From Bacteroidales bacterium (GTDB taxonomy: Bacteria; Bacteroidota; Bacteroidia; Bacteroidales; Muribaculaceae): a stretch of DNA of 7,820 nucleotides. The notes under the pieces are model-generated. The model made no database searches and had not been told where the DNA came from. It saw nothing but the letters and a program-made list of their open reading frames with translations. The stretch is taken from contig DXYS01000010.1 in the NCBI GenBank assembly GCA_019415705.1, positions 1-7,820 of the forward strand, given 5' to 3'. Shown one piece after another: positions 1 through 6,613 of the stretch. Positions within the stretch are counted from its first letter, which is position 1; the number at the start of each line of letters is the position of its first letter. Both the position numbers and the translations under genes were made by a program.

Positions 1-1244
1 AAGTTAGTGTATTTGAGCGGTGCATAGCCTTTGGCGTAACCATCGTTACCCTCGATAATCGAGTTGTCGATGCGGAAACCGTCTTTTTTGGTTTTCCAGA
101 TAGCGGCGCGTTTGTCGAGTGCCGTGCCGTCGGGTGTCCACGCAAACATCTCGGAGAGTTGCTGGCGTGCGACCATACAGGTCCACTGTGCGGCAAGGTT
201 GCAGTCGTTGACTGACGAGATGCCGGGATTTGAGCCGCAGACAGAGGCGATATAGAATGTCGAGCCACCGTAGCTCTCGAGCTGAGTGCCGTCCTGAGGC
301 ACGGTCATGATAATCTCGTTGGCACGTGTGCCGCGGGGCGCATACTCGTGGTTGTTAGCACCGAACAGAGCAAGATAGCTCTCTGCGAGACCTGTGCCGT
401 CGAGACCCTCGCCACGGTGGTTGGCGATGATTTTGCCGGCGAGATTCCAGCATTTCTGATATGCCTGCGGGTCATTGATACCCCATGTTGCGGCGTTGAG
501 ATAGAATTTGACCAGAATAGCGTCAGCTACCTCTTTGCCAACATAGCCATAGGCAGGTTCCGAGTAATTGTCGCCCCATTCGGCCGAAACGTCTTCAAGT
601 GTCTTGACGACAGTCTCATAGGCCTCCTGACGTGTCACCTGAGGAGGTGCAGAGCCGGCAGCGGCAGATTCGTCGACATAACCGCAGTCACCGAAGAGGT
701 CGATGGCATAGAAGTAAGCCAACGAACGCACGACCTTGGCCTGACGGATATAGTCCTCGGCCGTCGCGACTAAGTCTTCGGGCAGCGCAAAAGCGCCGCT
801 GTTGACTGTGCGGATAAACTGGTTGCAGAGAGCTATCTCGGCGTAGATACGCGAGTAGGTCTGATACATCACCTGATTGTCAGGGGCGAAATTCTGTGTC
901 ACAAGCTCATAGAAACCTGCGTCATTAAACTGCAACCATGAGAAGTTGTCAGTGGTGAGTTCTTCGAGAGTGAAGATTGTACGGGTGAAGGTGCCTTCAC
1001 CTGCGCCGCCCGAGCCTTCGCCGAGGATTGACGAGCCGGCGCCGCCGTTACCGGCGGTGGCGAGACCCTGATAAATCTCGGCCATGCAGCGGTCAAGATA
1101 ACCCTTGGGGTCTTTGCTGAACTCGGCCGGGGTCAGCTGATTGGGATTCTGTACGGGCACATCGAGATCGCCTGTGCACGCGCTGAACGCTGTGGCCGCA
1201 ACGGCGACTCCAAGTCCGATAAATATTTTGTTGATTGCTTTCAT
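1..1244 (-). CDS. SusD/RagB-family nutrient-binding outer-membrane lipoprotein, 3' end cut off by window
   Basis: This is the surface lipoprotein lid of a SusCD-type importer: it binds an oligosaccharide or peptide outside the cell and delivers it to the TonB receptor encoded just upstream. The frame is open from ATG at 1244 to the window edge, giving 414 residues; family members are usually about 450-600 aa, so the C-terminal part is missing. A signal peptide (MKAINK, then a hydrophobic stretch to A19) ends in the lipobox FSAC with lipidated Cys23. The following TGDLDV is acidic and only loosely like the Bacteroidota surface-export signal. A Gly-rich stretch at about 64-84 precedes LEELTTD (93-99). 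The helical block at 165-190 (RQAKVVRSLAYFYAIDLFGD) is the characteristic SusD TPR-like motif, and NEIIMTVP (309-316) fits the later conserved strand. The start is supported by the signal peptide and by an AAAA run 7-10 nt upstream. Ligand unknown. Confidence 0.95.
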   Translation of the reverse strand, partial: MKAINKIFIGLGVAVAATAFSACTGDLDVPVQNPNQLTPAEFSKDPKGYLDRCMAEIYQGLATAGNGGAGSSILGEGSGGAGEGTFTRTIFTLEELTTDNFSWLQFNDAGFYELVTQNFAPDNQVMYQTYSRIYAEIALCNQFIRTVNSGAFALPEDLVATAEDYIRQAKVVRSLAYFYAIDLFGDCGYVDESAAAGSAPPQVTRQEAYETVVKTLEDVSAEWGDNYSEPAYGYVGKEVADAILVKFYLNAATWGINDPQAYQKCWNLAGKIIANHRGEGLDGTGLAESYLALFGANNHEYAPRGTRANEIIMTVPQDGTQLESYGGSTFYIASVCGSNPGISSVNDCNLAAQWTCMVARQQLSEMFAWTPDGTALDKRAAIWKTKKDGFRIDNSIIEGNDGYAKGYAPLKYTN

Positions 1245-1280
1245 AATTGATTTTCGACTTATAGTGGAAATACCGTTGAA
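1245..1280 (-). promoter_or_regulatory. susC-susD junction with A-rich start context
   Basis: Only 36 bases separate the TAA stop of the SusC-type gene from the ATG of the SusD-type gene. There is no Shine-Dalgarno sequence. The transcript strand instead carries AAAA at -7 to -10 from the ATG, as is usual for Bacteroidota translation initiation. The short gap and the absence of a hairpin support co-transcription of the two genes. Confidence 0.6.
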
Positions 1281-4200
1281 TTAGAATGTGGCCACAAGAC
1301 CGATAGAGTATGTGACAGGACGCGGGTAAGCGTTGTTGTCGACACCTGAGAAGACCTCGGGATCGAGACCGCGGTATTTTGTGATCACGAAGGGATTCTG
1401 CACGGCGCCGAACAGACGCAGACGGAGTTTCTCACGCAGCAGGTTGTCCCATGTGTAGCCGAGAGTGATGTTGTCGCAGCGTACGAAGCTTGCGTTCTCG
1501 ACGAAGTAGTCAGAGCGGATGAGGTTGGTGGTCGATGAGGCGTTCTTGAAGTAGAAGTCAGAATCGAGCACGTTGTTGAGGATATTGCCCTGTCCCTGCA
1601 GACCGGCGAGGTTGAGCATGCGGGCACGCATCGAGTTGTAGACATAGTTGCCAAACGACGCACGCAGCGAGATGCCGAAATCCCAGTTCTTGTAACGCAG
1701 AGAGTTATTGAGGGTCATGGTGACCTTGGGGTCTTTAGAGTGCTTGATGATGCGGTCTTCGTCACCGATCTTGCCGTCGCCGTTCTGGTCTACGTAGACA
1801 CCCTCGAGAGGATTGCCGTCAGGACCGTAGACCTGCTCGAATACATAGAACGAATTGGCGGGATAGCCCACTTTGTGAACCTGAATCGGGCCGGCGCTCG
1901 ATGATGCGGGGTTACCCTCGGCGTCAAGCTGGAAGTTCTTGTCTTCCTCAGACGAGCCGGTCAGTGCGGTAATCTTGTTCTTGTTCCACGCGATATTATA
2001 TGAGAGCGTCCATGTGAAATCGTTTGTAACGACCGGACGGGCGGTTGTGGTGAATTCGACACCGATATTACGCAGTGTGCCGATGTTGCGTGTCATCGAG
2101 TTGGTGGTCGTCATGCCGGCGGGCACGGGCACTGTGGCCAGAAGGTCTTTGGTGTCGCGCAGATACCAGTCCAAGTTGACGCCGATGCGGTTATTGAGCC
2201 ATGACATGTCGACGCCGACGCCCCATGTGGTTGTCTCCTCCCATTTGAGGTTTTCATCATAAGCATTGGGATAGAGAGGATTGATCCACGGAGCTGCGAT
2301 ACCGCCGGTGCTCGGATAGTAAGCCGAGGGAACAGAGATAGAGTAAGTGGGGGTGAAGTTGTTGTAAGAGGCTACGGCTTGCTGACCGGTCACACCCCAG
2401 TTGAGACGGAGCTTGAACTCATCCCAGACGTCGGTGTAAGGCTCGAAGAAATCCATTTGGTTGATCTTCCATCCGAGGGCCAAGGCGGGGAACAGACCCC
2501 AGCGTGTGTCAGGCGAGAAACGCGAGGTGGCGTCGTCACGGAGAGTGAAGGTCAACAGATATTTGTTGTCAAATGTATAGTTGAGACGTCCGTAGAACGA
2601 GAGGAGCATCAGTTTGTTGCCGTCATAATAGATTTTGTTGCGCTGCTCGTCGGTCGAGCCGTAGGCGAAACCGATGTTTGCTTCAGACGCCGGGTCGTAG
2701 TTGACGTCCCATGAGTTATTTGCGGCGTCATAAGTCTTGGTGTAGCCGGCCGTGGTGATGCGGCTCATGTTACGGTTATGGTAGTCGAAGCGCTGCCATG
2801 TGTAACCGACCATGACGTCTAAGTTTGATTTGATAGCCTCAAAATCTTTCTTATAATTGGCATAGAACTCGAGCATTGTGTTGCGCGACAGCTGATAGTT
2901 GTAGTAACGCGAGCCGGCGCCGTTGCGGTAGTTGCCGTTCCATGCCTGCGGAGTGTTGGGATTTGTGTTATTGAAGGTCTCGCCTTTGACAACCTCGTAG
3001 CCGAGGTTGAGGTTGAAGCGGAGTTCGGGGAGGAAGTGGAGGGCATAGTCGAGCTGGAGATTGCCGACCGACGACCATGATTTCTCGGTGTTATAGACGC
3101 CGTCAAGCATCGAAACGGGGTTGAGCGAGCCGTTGGTCTCGAGGTTGCCGTCCTGATTGAGCAGAGAGGTGAAACCGCCGTAAATCGGAGCGCCGAGATT
3201 GCCCGTTGTGGTGTAGTCTGTGTAGACCGGCAGAGTCGGGTTATAGCCCAGAGCCGAATAGATGGCGCCTGTGTCGGCGTTACGCTGGTTGATATATGTG
3301 CCTTTGACATTGGCGTTGACCTGCAGCAGTCCGTCGAAGAATTTGGGCGAAAGGTTAAAGCCCACGGTCGTACGGTCGACGTTAGAAGTCTTGAGGATAC
3401 CGTTGTTGCCCATATAAGACACGTTGAAACGGTAAGGCAGGAAACCTACCGCACCGCCGACGCCGAGGTTATAGTCCTGAGAGAAAGCTGTGCGCATAAT
3501 CTCGTCCTGCCAGTTTGTGTTGGCTTCGCCCAGCAATGCCCATGAACTCTCAGATGTGTATTCTTTTATTTTATCACGGAAAGCGTTTCCGTCGAGGACT
3601 TTCCATTTGCGGGCGGGAGTGGCCATATGGAAGTTTGCCGAGAATGTCACCTGCGGACGGCCGCTCATGCCCTTCTTGGTGGTGATGATAATCACACCGT
3701 TAGAAGCGCGGCTACCGTAGATTGCCGTGGCCGATGCGTCCTTGAGGATGGTCATCGACTCGATGTTCTCGGGAGAAATCATTGTGAGGGGGTTAGATGC
3801 GCCGTAGCTGCCGTTCATGGGCACACCGTCGACAACGACGAGAGGGTCGTTAGACGCGTTGAGTGACGCACCGCCGCGGATGCGGATTGAAGCACCGCCG
3901 CCGGGAGCACCGCCGTTGGTGGTCACGACCACGCCGGGAGCTGCGCCGACAAGCAGGTCATTGGCCGATGTGGCGAGACCGGCCTCGATATCGTCGGGTT
4001 TGACGACTGCGACCGAACCGGTGGCATCGGCTTTCTTGACCGTACCGTAACCTACGACGACAACCTCATTGAGCGCCTCTGCGTTTGTCTGCAGAGTGAC
4101 ATCGATGTGAGTGCGTCCGTCGACAGGCACGTTCTGTGTCGTATAACCGACGTAAGAGACAATGAGGACAGCGTTTTTGTCGACCTCGATGGTAAAATTG

Positions 4201-4397
4201 CCGTCGATGTCGGTAATGGCGCCTGTGCCGGTCCGGCCTTCAACGTTAATCGAAGCGCCGATGGCAGGCTCACCTTCGGGCTCGTAGACCGTACCCGTGA
4301 CTGTGATTTTTTGCGCCAACGCCGGGAGGGCCAGACAGACAACCATAGCCATGGCAATCAAGGCTCTCCGAGTCATTTGAAAACAAATGTTCTTCAT
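1281..4397 (-). CDS. SusC/RagA-family TonB-dependent outer-membrane receptor
   Basis: This is the 22-strand barrel that imports the ligand captured by the adjacent SusD-type lipoprotein, powered by TonB-ExbBD. At 1038 aa it has the usual family length and looks complete. A signal peptide runs to about residue 28 (ALPALA before Gln29). Residues 31-103 form a carboxypeptidase-D-regulatory-like beta-sandwich (ITVTGTVYEPEGEPAIGASI, then DIDGNFTI and IVSYVGY). The TonB box with its SusC-type extension is EVVVVGYGTVKKA (111-123). The plug spans about 124-241 and includes IRIRGGASLNASNDPLVVVD and the family hallmark SATAIYGSRASNGVIIITTK (222-241). The barrel follows, with an acidic EF-hand-like loop DQNGDGKIGDED at 870-881, common in this family, and it ends in aromatic Phe (YSIGLVATF), typical of BAM substrates. 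No STN domain is present, so sigma/anti-sigma signalling through this receptor is not expected. Met8 (MTRRAL) is an alternative start. I chose Met1 because an A7 run sits 8-14 nt upstream of it. Ligand unknown. Confidence 0.97.
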   Translation of the reverse strand: MKNICFQMTRRALIAMAMVVCLALPALAQKITVTGTVYEPEGEPAIGASINVEGRTGTGAITDIDGNFTIEVDKNAVLIVSYVGYTTQNVPVDGRTHIDVTLQTNAEALNEVVVVGYGTVKKADATGSVAVVKPDDIEAGLATSANDLLVGAAPGVVVTTNGGAPGGGASIRIRGGASLNASNDPLVVVDGVPMNGSYGASNPLTMISPENIESMTILKDASATAIYGSRASNGVIIITTKKGMSGRPQVTFSANFHMATPARKWKVLDGNAFRDKIKEYTSESSWALLGEANTNWQDEIMRTAFSQDYNLGVGGAVGFLPYRFNVSYMGNNGILKTSNVDRTTVGFNLSPKFFDGLLQVNANVKGTYINQRNADTGAIYSALGYNPTLPVYTDYTTTGNLGAPIYGGFTSLLNQDGNLETNGSLNPVSMLDGVYNTEKSWSSVGNLQLDYALHFLPELRFNLNLGYEVVKGETFNNTNPNTPQAWNGNYRNGAGSRYYNYQLSRNTMLEFYANYKKDFEAIKSNLDVMVGYTWQRFDYHNRNMSRITTAGYTKTYDAANNSWDVNYDPASEANIGFAYGSTDEQRNKIYYDGNKLMLLSFYGRLNYTFDNKYLLTFTLRDDATSRFSPDTRWGLFPALALGWKINQMDFFEPYTDVWDEFKLRLNWGVTGQQAVASYNNFTPTYSISVPSAYYPSTGGIAAPWINPLYPNAYDENLKWEETTTWGVGVDMSWLNNRIGVNLDWYLRDTKDLLATVPVPAGMTTTNSMTRNIGTLRNIGVEFTTTARPVVTNDFTWTLSYNIAWNKNKITALTGSSEEDKNFQLDAEGNPASSSAGPIQVHKVGYPANSFYVFEQVYGPDGNPLEGVYVDQNGDGKIGDEDRIIKHSKDPKVTMTLNNSLRYKNWDFGISLRASFGNYVYNSMRARMLNLAGLQGQGNILNNVLDSDFYFKNASSTTNLIRSDYFVENASFVRCDNITLGYTWDNLLREKLRLRLFGAVQNPFVITKYRGLDPEVFSGVDNNAYPRPVTYSIGLVATF

Positions 4398-4428
4398 GCA
4401 AGAGTTTTTTTAGTTTGACAAGTATGTA

Positions 4429-4598
4429 TTATAATCTCAATATTTTTCAATCACAGAAACAGCGACGGCCGATACACCGCCAACGCAGAACAAAGACAGG
4501 TAAATACATCGCCGAGTTTTACCTGCAATTATATTCTTAAAGAGGTTAGAGCTTGAGTTTTCGATGGATATCAGACTGTGACTCTATTTATAATCTCA
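4429..4598. repeat. 11-bp direct repeat TTATAATCTCA (two copies)
   Basis: TTATAATCTCA occurs exactly at 4429-4439 and 4588-4598 in the SusC leader, with starts 159 bp apart. The copy nearer the gene is about 31 bp upstream of the SusC ATG. Both copies are AT-rich, so chance is plausible; a pair of regulator-binding sites is the alternative. Confidence 0.35.
4497..4525. repeat. Perfect 8-bp inverted repeat in the SusC leader
   Basis: CAGGTAAA (4497-4504) is followed after 13 nt by its exact reverse complement TTTACCTG (4518-4525). The element lies 100-128 bp upstream of the SusC start codon. It could be a dimeric repressor or activator operator, or an RNA hairpin in the leader if transcription starts upstream of it. 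It has no trailing U-tract on either strand, so it does not look like a terminator. Confidence 0.5.
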
Positions 4599-4679
4599 CT
4601 TATTTTGCAACCGCGAATTAAAGCAATTTCCGCGCATGAAACAAATTTTTATTAAAGAAAATCCGCTACCCCTCCCCCA

Positions 4680-4718
4680 TTTAACATATGTGTGTTAAAA
4701 ACAAATGGCAATTTAACA
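4680..4718. repeat. Three-half-site TTTAACA / TGTTAAA cluster
   Basis: TTTAACA (4680-4686), inverted TGTTAAA (4693-4699) and TTTAACA again (4712-4718) lie just downstream of the ABC permease stop codon. The first and second arms are separated by 6 nt, the second and third by 12 nt. The outer copies extend to the 8-mer ATTTAACA, with starts 32 bp apart, about three helical turns. The middle arm could pair with either neighbour in RNA. There is no run of U after a GC-rich stem, so I do not call it an intrinsic terminator, although it is the only structure near the 3' end of the ABC operon. Confidence 0.45.
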
Positions 4719-4734
4719 ATTCCGGATTCCTAAA

Positions 4735-5928
4735 TCAAAAGCATTTGCGCACTTCGCGGCCGACCACAAATATCCCGGCAAGACTCACTACGGCCATAAT
4801 GGCGACAGCTTCGGCGACGACAACCCACGCAGGCGAGAGTGTGCCCCCGAGCGCTTCGACAGGCTCGCTCCAAAGACGCGCAACCGCCATAGTCACACAC
4901 ACAGCGCCGACAGCCACCACAAGATTGAGAACGCCTATAAGCACATAATAACGCCGCGCGACCTCTGAGGGTGAATAGCCTAATGATATAAGCGAGCGCA
5001 GCTTGTCACGGCTCTTGGCTATCAGCAGATAGATGCTCAGCAGCAGTATGACAACCGCCAGTAGCGATATAACCGCTCCGACGCCGGCAGCCACCGTGAC
5101 GCCAACCGACGCGATGTAAGAGTTGCGTCCCGAGAGCAGTTTGTCGCCCGCCGCCTCAAGCCCGTGACTCTCTAACCAGTCTCTGACAGCAGGGTCGCCC
5201 GGATTGTCAACGGCCACTATCAGACGTGACGGCCGCGGGGCGCTCCCCGTACGGCCATAACGGCTGTTGGCCCAAGTCATAAAACTGTCGGGCACGGCAA
5301 TCGTGTTGAGACGCGACGAGAAGCCGACGACCCTCGCGGGCAGTGTCTCGCGCAGACCATGACCGCTGAGCGTAATATTCAAAGGTATCTGCGACATAAG
5401 CGACTCGCTCATCCGCGGCATCCCTCGGCCGGCCGCAAAGCCGTAGTTATATAGCGCGAGATAATCTTTAGGGATAATGACCGGTATCATCGGCTTCGAC
5501 GGGTCAAAGTACCACTCGTCGAGACCCGCGTCGACAAACTCGTCAGGCATCGACTCAAAAAACAGCGCTGTCGACAGCGAGCCGAGTCCGAGATCAACCG
5601 ATGCGGAGATGTCAAAATCGGCCGCGGTGAACTCCCCCACCTTGCGGGCCCACGGCTGTGAGGCGAGCGCCTTTATTTCGCCGGGGTCAAATGACAGCGA
5701 CGCCCCGTCGGGCTGTGCGCCGAAGACCGACATCAGCCTGACAGGCTTTGATATGACAAGATAATCGCCCGAGCCGACAGCGTCATTGCCGTCTGCCCGA
5801 CGCTGCCCGCTGATGTCACTGTAGAATTTAAGCGACACGAGTACGATGGCGAGACCCGTGAAACATGACAGCACGTAGGCCACGAGCTGTATGACACTTA
5901 TATTGCGGCGCAGAAGTTTCCAGATCAT
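4735..5928 (-). CDS. FtsX/MacB-like ABC transporter permease (type VII ABC)
   Basis: This inner-membrane subunit (397 aa) is the partner of the ATPase encoded four bases upstream. Its topology is that of the MacB/LolCE/FtsX class: a short cationic N-terminus (MIWKLLRRN), TM1 at about 12-34, a large periplasmic domain at about 35-272, then TM2 (about 274-304), TM3 (about 328-350) and TM4 (about 367-390), ending in a charged tail (REVRKCF). Between TM2 and TM3, KSRDKLRSLISLGYSPSEVA (305-324) matches the cytoplasmic coupling segment of FtsX-type permeases, which docks on the ATPase. As the only permease gene seen, it probably acts as a homodimer with two ATPases. Members of this class usually do mechanical work on lipoproteins, exported peptides or cell-wall enzymes. 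The cargo here is unknown; the periplasmic domain shows no motif that I can tie to a substrate. The start at 5928 keeps a 4-base gap to the upstream stop and a natural membrane-anchor N-terminus. Confidence 0.88.
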   Translation of the reverse strand: MIWKLLRRNISVIQLVAYVLSCFTGLAIVLVSLKFYSDISGQRRADGNDAVGSGDYLVISKPVRLMSVFGAQPDGASLSFDPGEIKALASQPWARKVGEFTAADFDISASVDLGLGSLSTALFFESMPDEFVDAGLDEWYFDPSKPMIPVIIPKDYLALYNYGFAAGRGMPRMSESLMSQIPLNITLSGHGLRETLPARVVGFSSRLNTIAVPDSFMTWANSRYGRTGSAPRPSRLIVAVDNPGDPAVRDWLESHGLEAAGDKLLSGRNSYIASVGVTVAAGVGAVISLLAVVILLLSIYLLIAKSRDKLRSLISLGYSPSEVARRYYVLIGVLNLVVAVGAVCVTMAVARLWSEPVEALGGTLSPAWVVVAEAVAIMAVVSLAGIFVVGREVRKCF

Positions 5929-5932
5929 CGTC

Positions 5933-6613
5933 TCAGAGTTTTATGACAGAAATCATATCGGCAGGCAGCGACAGTGCGTTGCCCACCGACGTAACAACGA
6001 CCGAGGCGTCGCGCGCGGTGGCAGCCTCTGCGACCATTGCGGCGGCTATCCCGTTGATGCGGCTGTCAAGATGGCTCACCGGCTCGTCCAAGAGCAGGAA
6101 GTCAAACGGCTGGCACAGAGCGCGAATGAGCGCCACGCGCTGCATCTGCCCGATTGAAAGCCGCCCGGCCGGGACATTTATTTTGTTATCAATCTCCAAG
6201 CGTTCGAGCATGGCCCGTATTTCGGACTCGCTAAAATAGTCGGTCAGACGGTTTTTTAGCATTATATTATCCATGACCGACAACTCGCCGAAGAGCCTCA
6301 TCTCCTGCGGCAGCAGAGCGAGATTGTAGCGGCGCAGCCGGCAGATGTCGGCGGCTGACAGAGACCGGCTGTCGCGGCCGTCAAAGGTGATGCGTCCGCG
6401 AAAATCGCGGCGCGAGCAGTAAATATAGCTTATCAGCGACGACTTGCCGCTACCCGACCCGGCCTCTATTAAATAATGTGTGCCGCGTCTGAGGCTGAAG
6501 TCGGCGAGCCAAAGCTCCGAGCCGCTGACATCGCTGTCGGCGAAGACTTCGGGCACGAGACACTCCAACCTTATGACCGACAGGCGGTCAGCAGTCACCG
6601 ACTCTTTAAGCAT
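5933..6613 (-). CDS. ABC transporter ATP-binding subunit with non-canonical motifs (LolD/MacB-type partner)
   Basis: This cytoplasmic ATPase (226 aa, the usual length for stand-alone LolD/FtsE-like subunits) should drive the adjacent FtsX-type permease. Motifs appear in the correct order. Walker A is at 51-59 (AGSGSGKSS, with Ala where the first Gly is expected). The Q-loop is LLPQE with Gln103. The signature LSIGQ (152-156, with Ile for the second-position Gly) is followed by MQRVALIRAL. Walker B FLLLDE (172-177) contains catalytic Glu177, and the D-loop is SHLD (180-183). The switch loop reads VVVTSVGNAL where VVVTHD is usual, so the conserved His is Ser209. Catalytic Lys, Gln, Ser and Glu are kept, so ATP binding is likely, but turnover may differ from canonical subunits. 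Its ATG overlaps the upstream stop by one base (TGATG), implying translational coupling. No frameshift is apparent: the frame continues cleanly past the switch loop to ISVIKL. Confidence 0.9.
   Translation of the reverse strand: MLKESVTADRLSVIRLECLVPEVFADSDVSGSELWLADFSLRRGTHYLIEAGSGSGKSSLISYIYCSRRDFRGRITFDGRDSRSLSAADICRLRRYNLALLPQEMRLFGELSVMDNIMLKNRLTDYFSESEIRAMLERLEIDNKINVPAGRLSIGQMQRVALIRALCQPFDFLLLDEPVSHLDSRINGIAAAMVAEAATARDASVVVTSVGNALSLPADMISVIKL

Larger units (their letters stand above)
4398..4734 (-). promoter_or_regulatory. Intergenic region with presumed promoter and 5' leader of the SusC-SusD operon
   Basis: This 337-base gap lacks a credible gene and is clearly AT-richer than its flanks. 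It should hold the promoter and untranslated leader of the SusC-type gene and the 3' end of the ABC operon transcript. Near the ATG, the transcript strand carries seven consecutive A residues (4405-4411), 8-14 nt upstream, which fits Bacteroidota initiation. I looked for the TTTG / TAnnTTTG (-33/-7) consensus. One-mismatch -7 candidates are TATAATTG (4533-4526) and TGTCTTTG (4498-4491), neither with a proper -33 element, so no promoter is assigned. Repeats within the region are listed separately. That it regulates SusCD is inferred from position only. Confidence 0.5.

Noticed and set aside
348..773. 141-aa plus-strand open frame
   Set aside because: It lies wholly antisense to the SusD-type gene, which has a strong family signature. 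It has no domain-like pattern or start context and is a by-product of GC-rich codon use.
870..1100. Gly/Ala-rich stretch in the SusD-type gene as a possible coding repeat or insertion
   Set aside because: It covers residues of about 64-84 and keeps the frame. Gly-rich loops before the LxELTTD segment are, as I recall, common in this family, so it looks ordinary.
2379..2714. 111-aa plus-strand open frame inside the SusC-type gene, with similar ones at 1939-2262, 3490-3720 and 4107-4418
   Set aside because: All are antisense to the continuous 1038-residue receptor frame and have no recognisable features.
2819..3310. 163-aa minus-strand open frame overlapping the receptor in another frame, with similar ones at 4052-4357 and 1385-1663
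   Set aside because: The Ser/Thr/Arg-rich, low-complexity composition is typical of a shifted reading of a real gene. The receptor frame is intact across these positions, so there is no frameshift.
4491..4533. Bacteroidota -7 promoter boxes TGTCTTTG and TATAATTG on the minus strand
   Set aside because: Each has one mismatch to TAnnTTTG and neither has TTTG at the expected 19-21 bp upstream, so they cannot be told from chance.
4681..4698. Intrinsic terminator for the ABC operon
   Set aside because: The stem is only 6-7 AT-rich pairs, and on the transcript strand it is followed by ATGGGGG rather than a U-tract.
4688..4948. 86-aa plus-strand open frame entering from the intergenic region
   Set aside because: Most of it is antisense to the 3' end of the permease gene. 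It is Thr/Ala-rich and has no recognisable domain.
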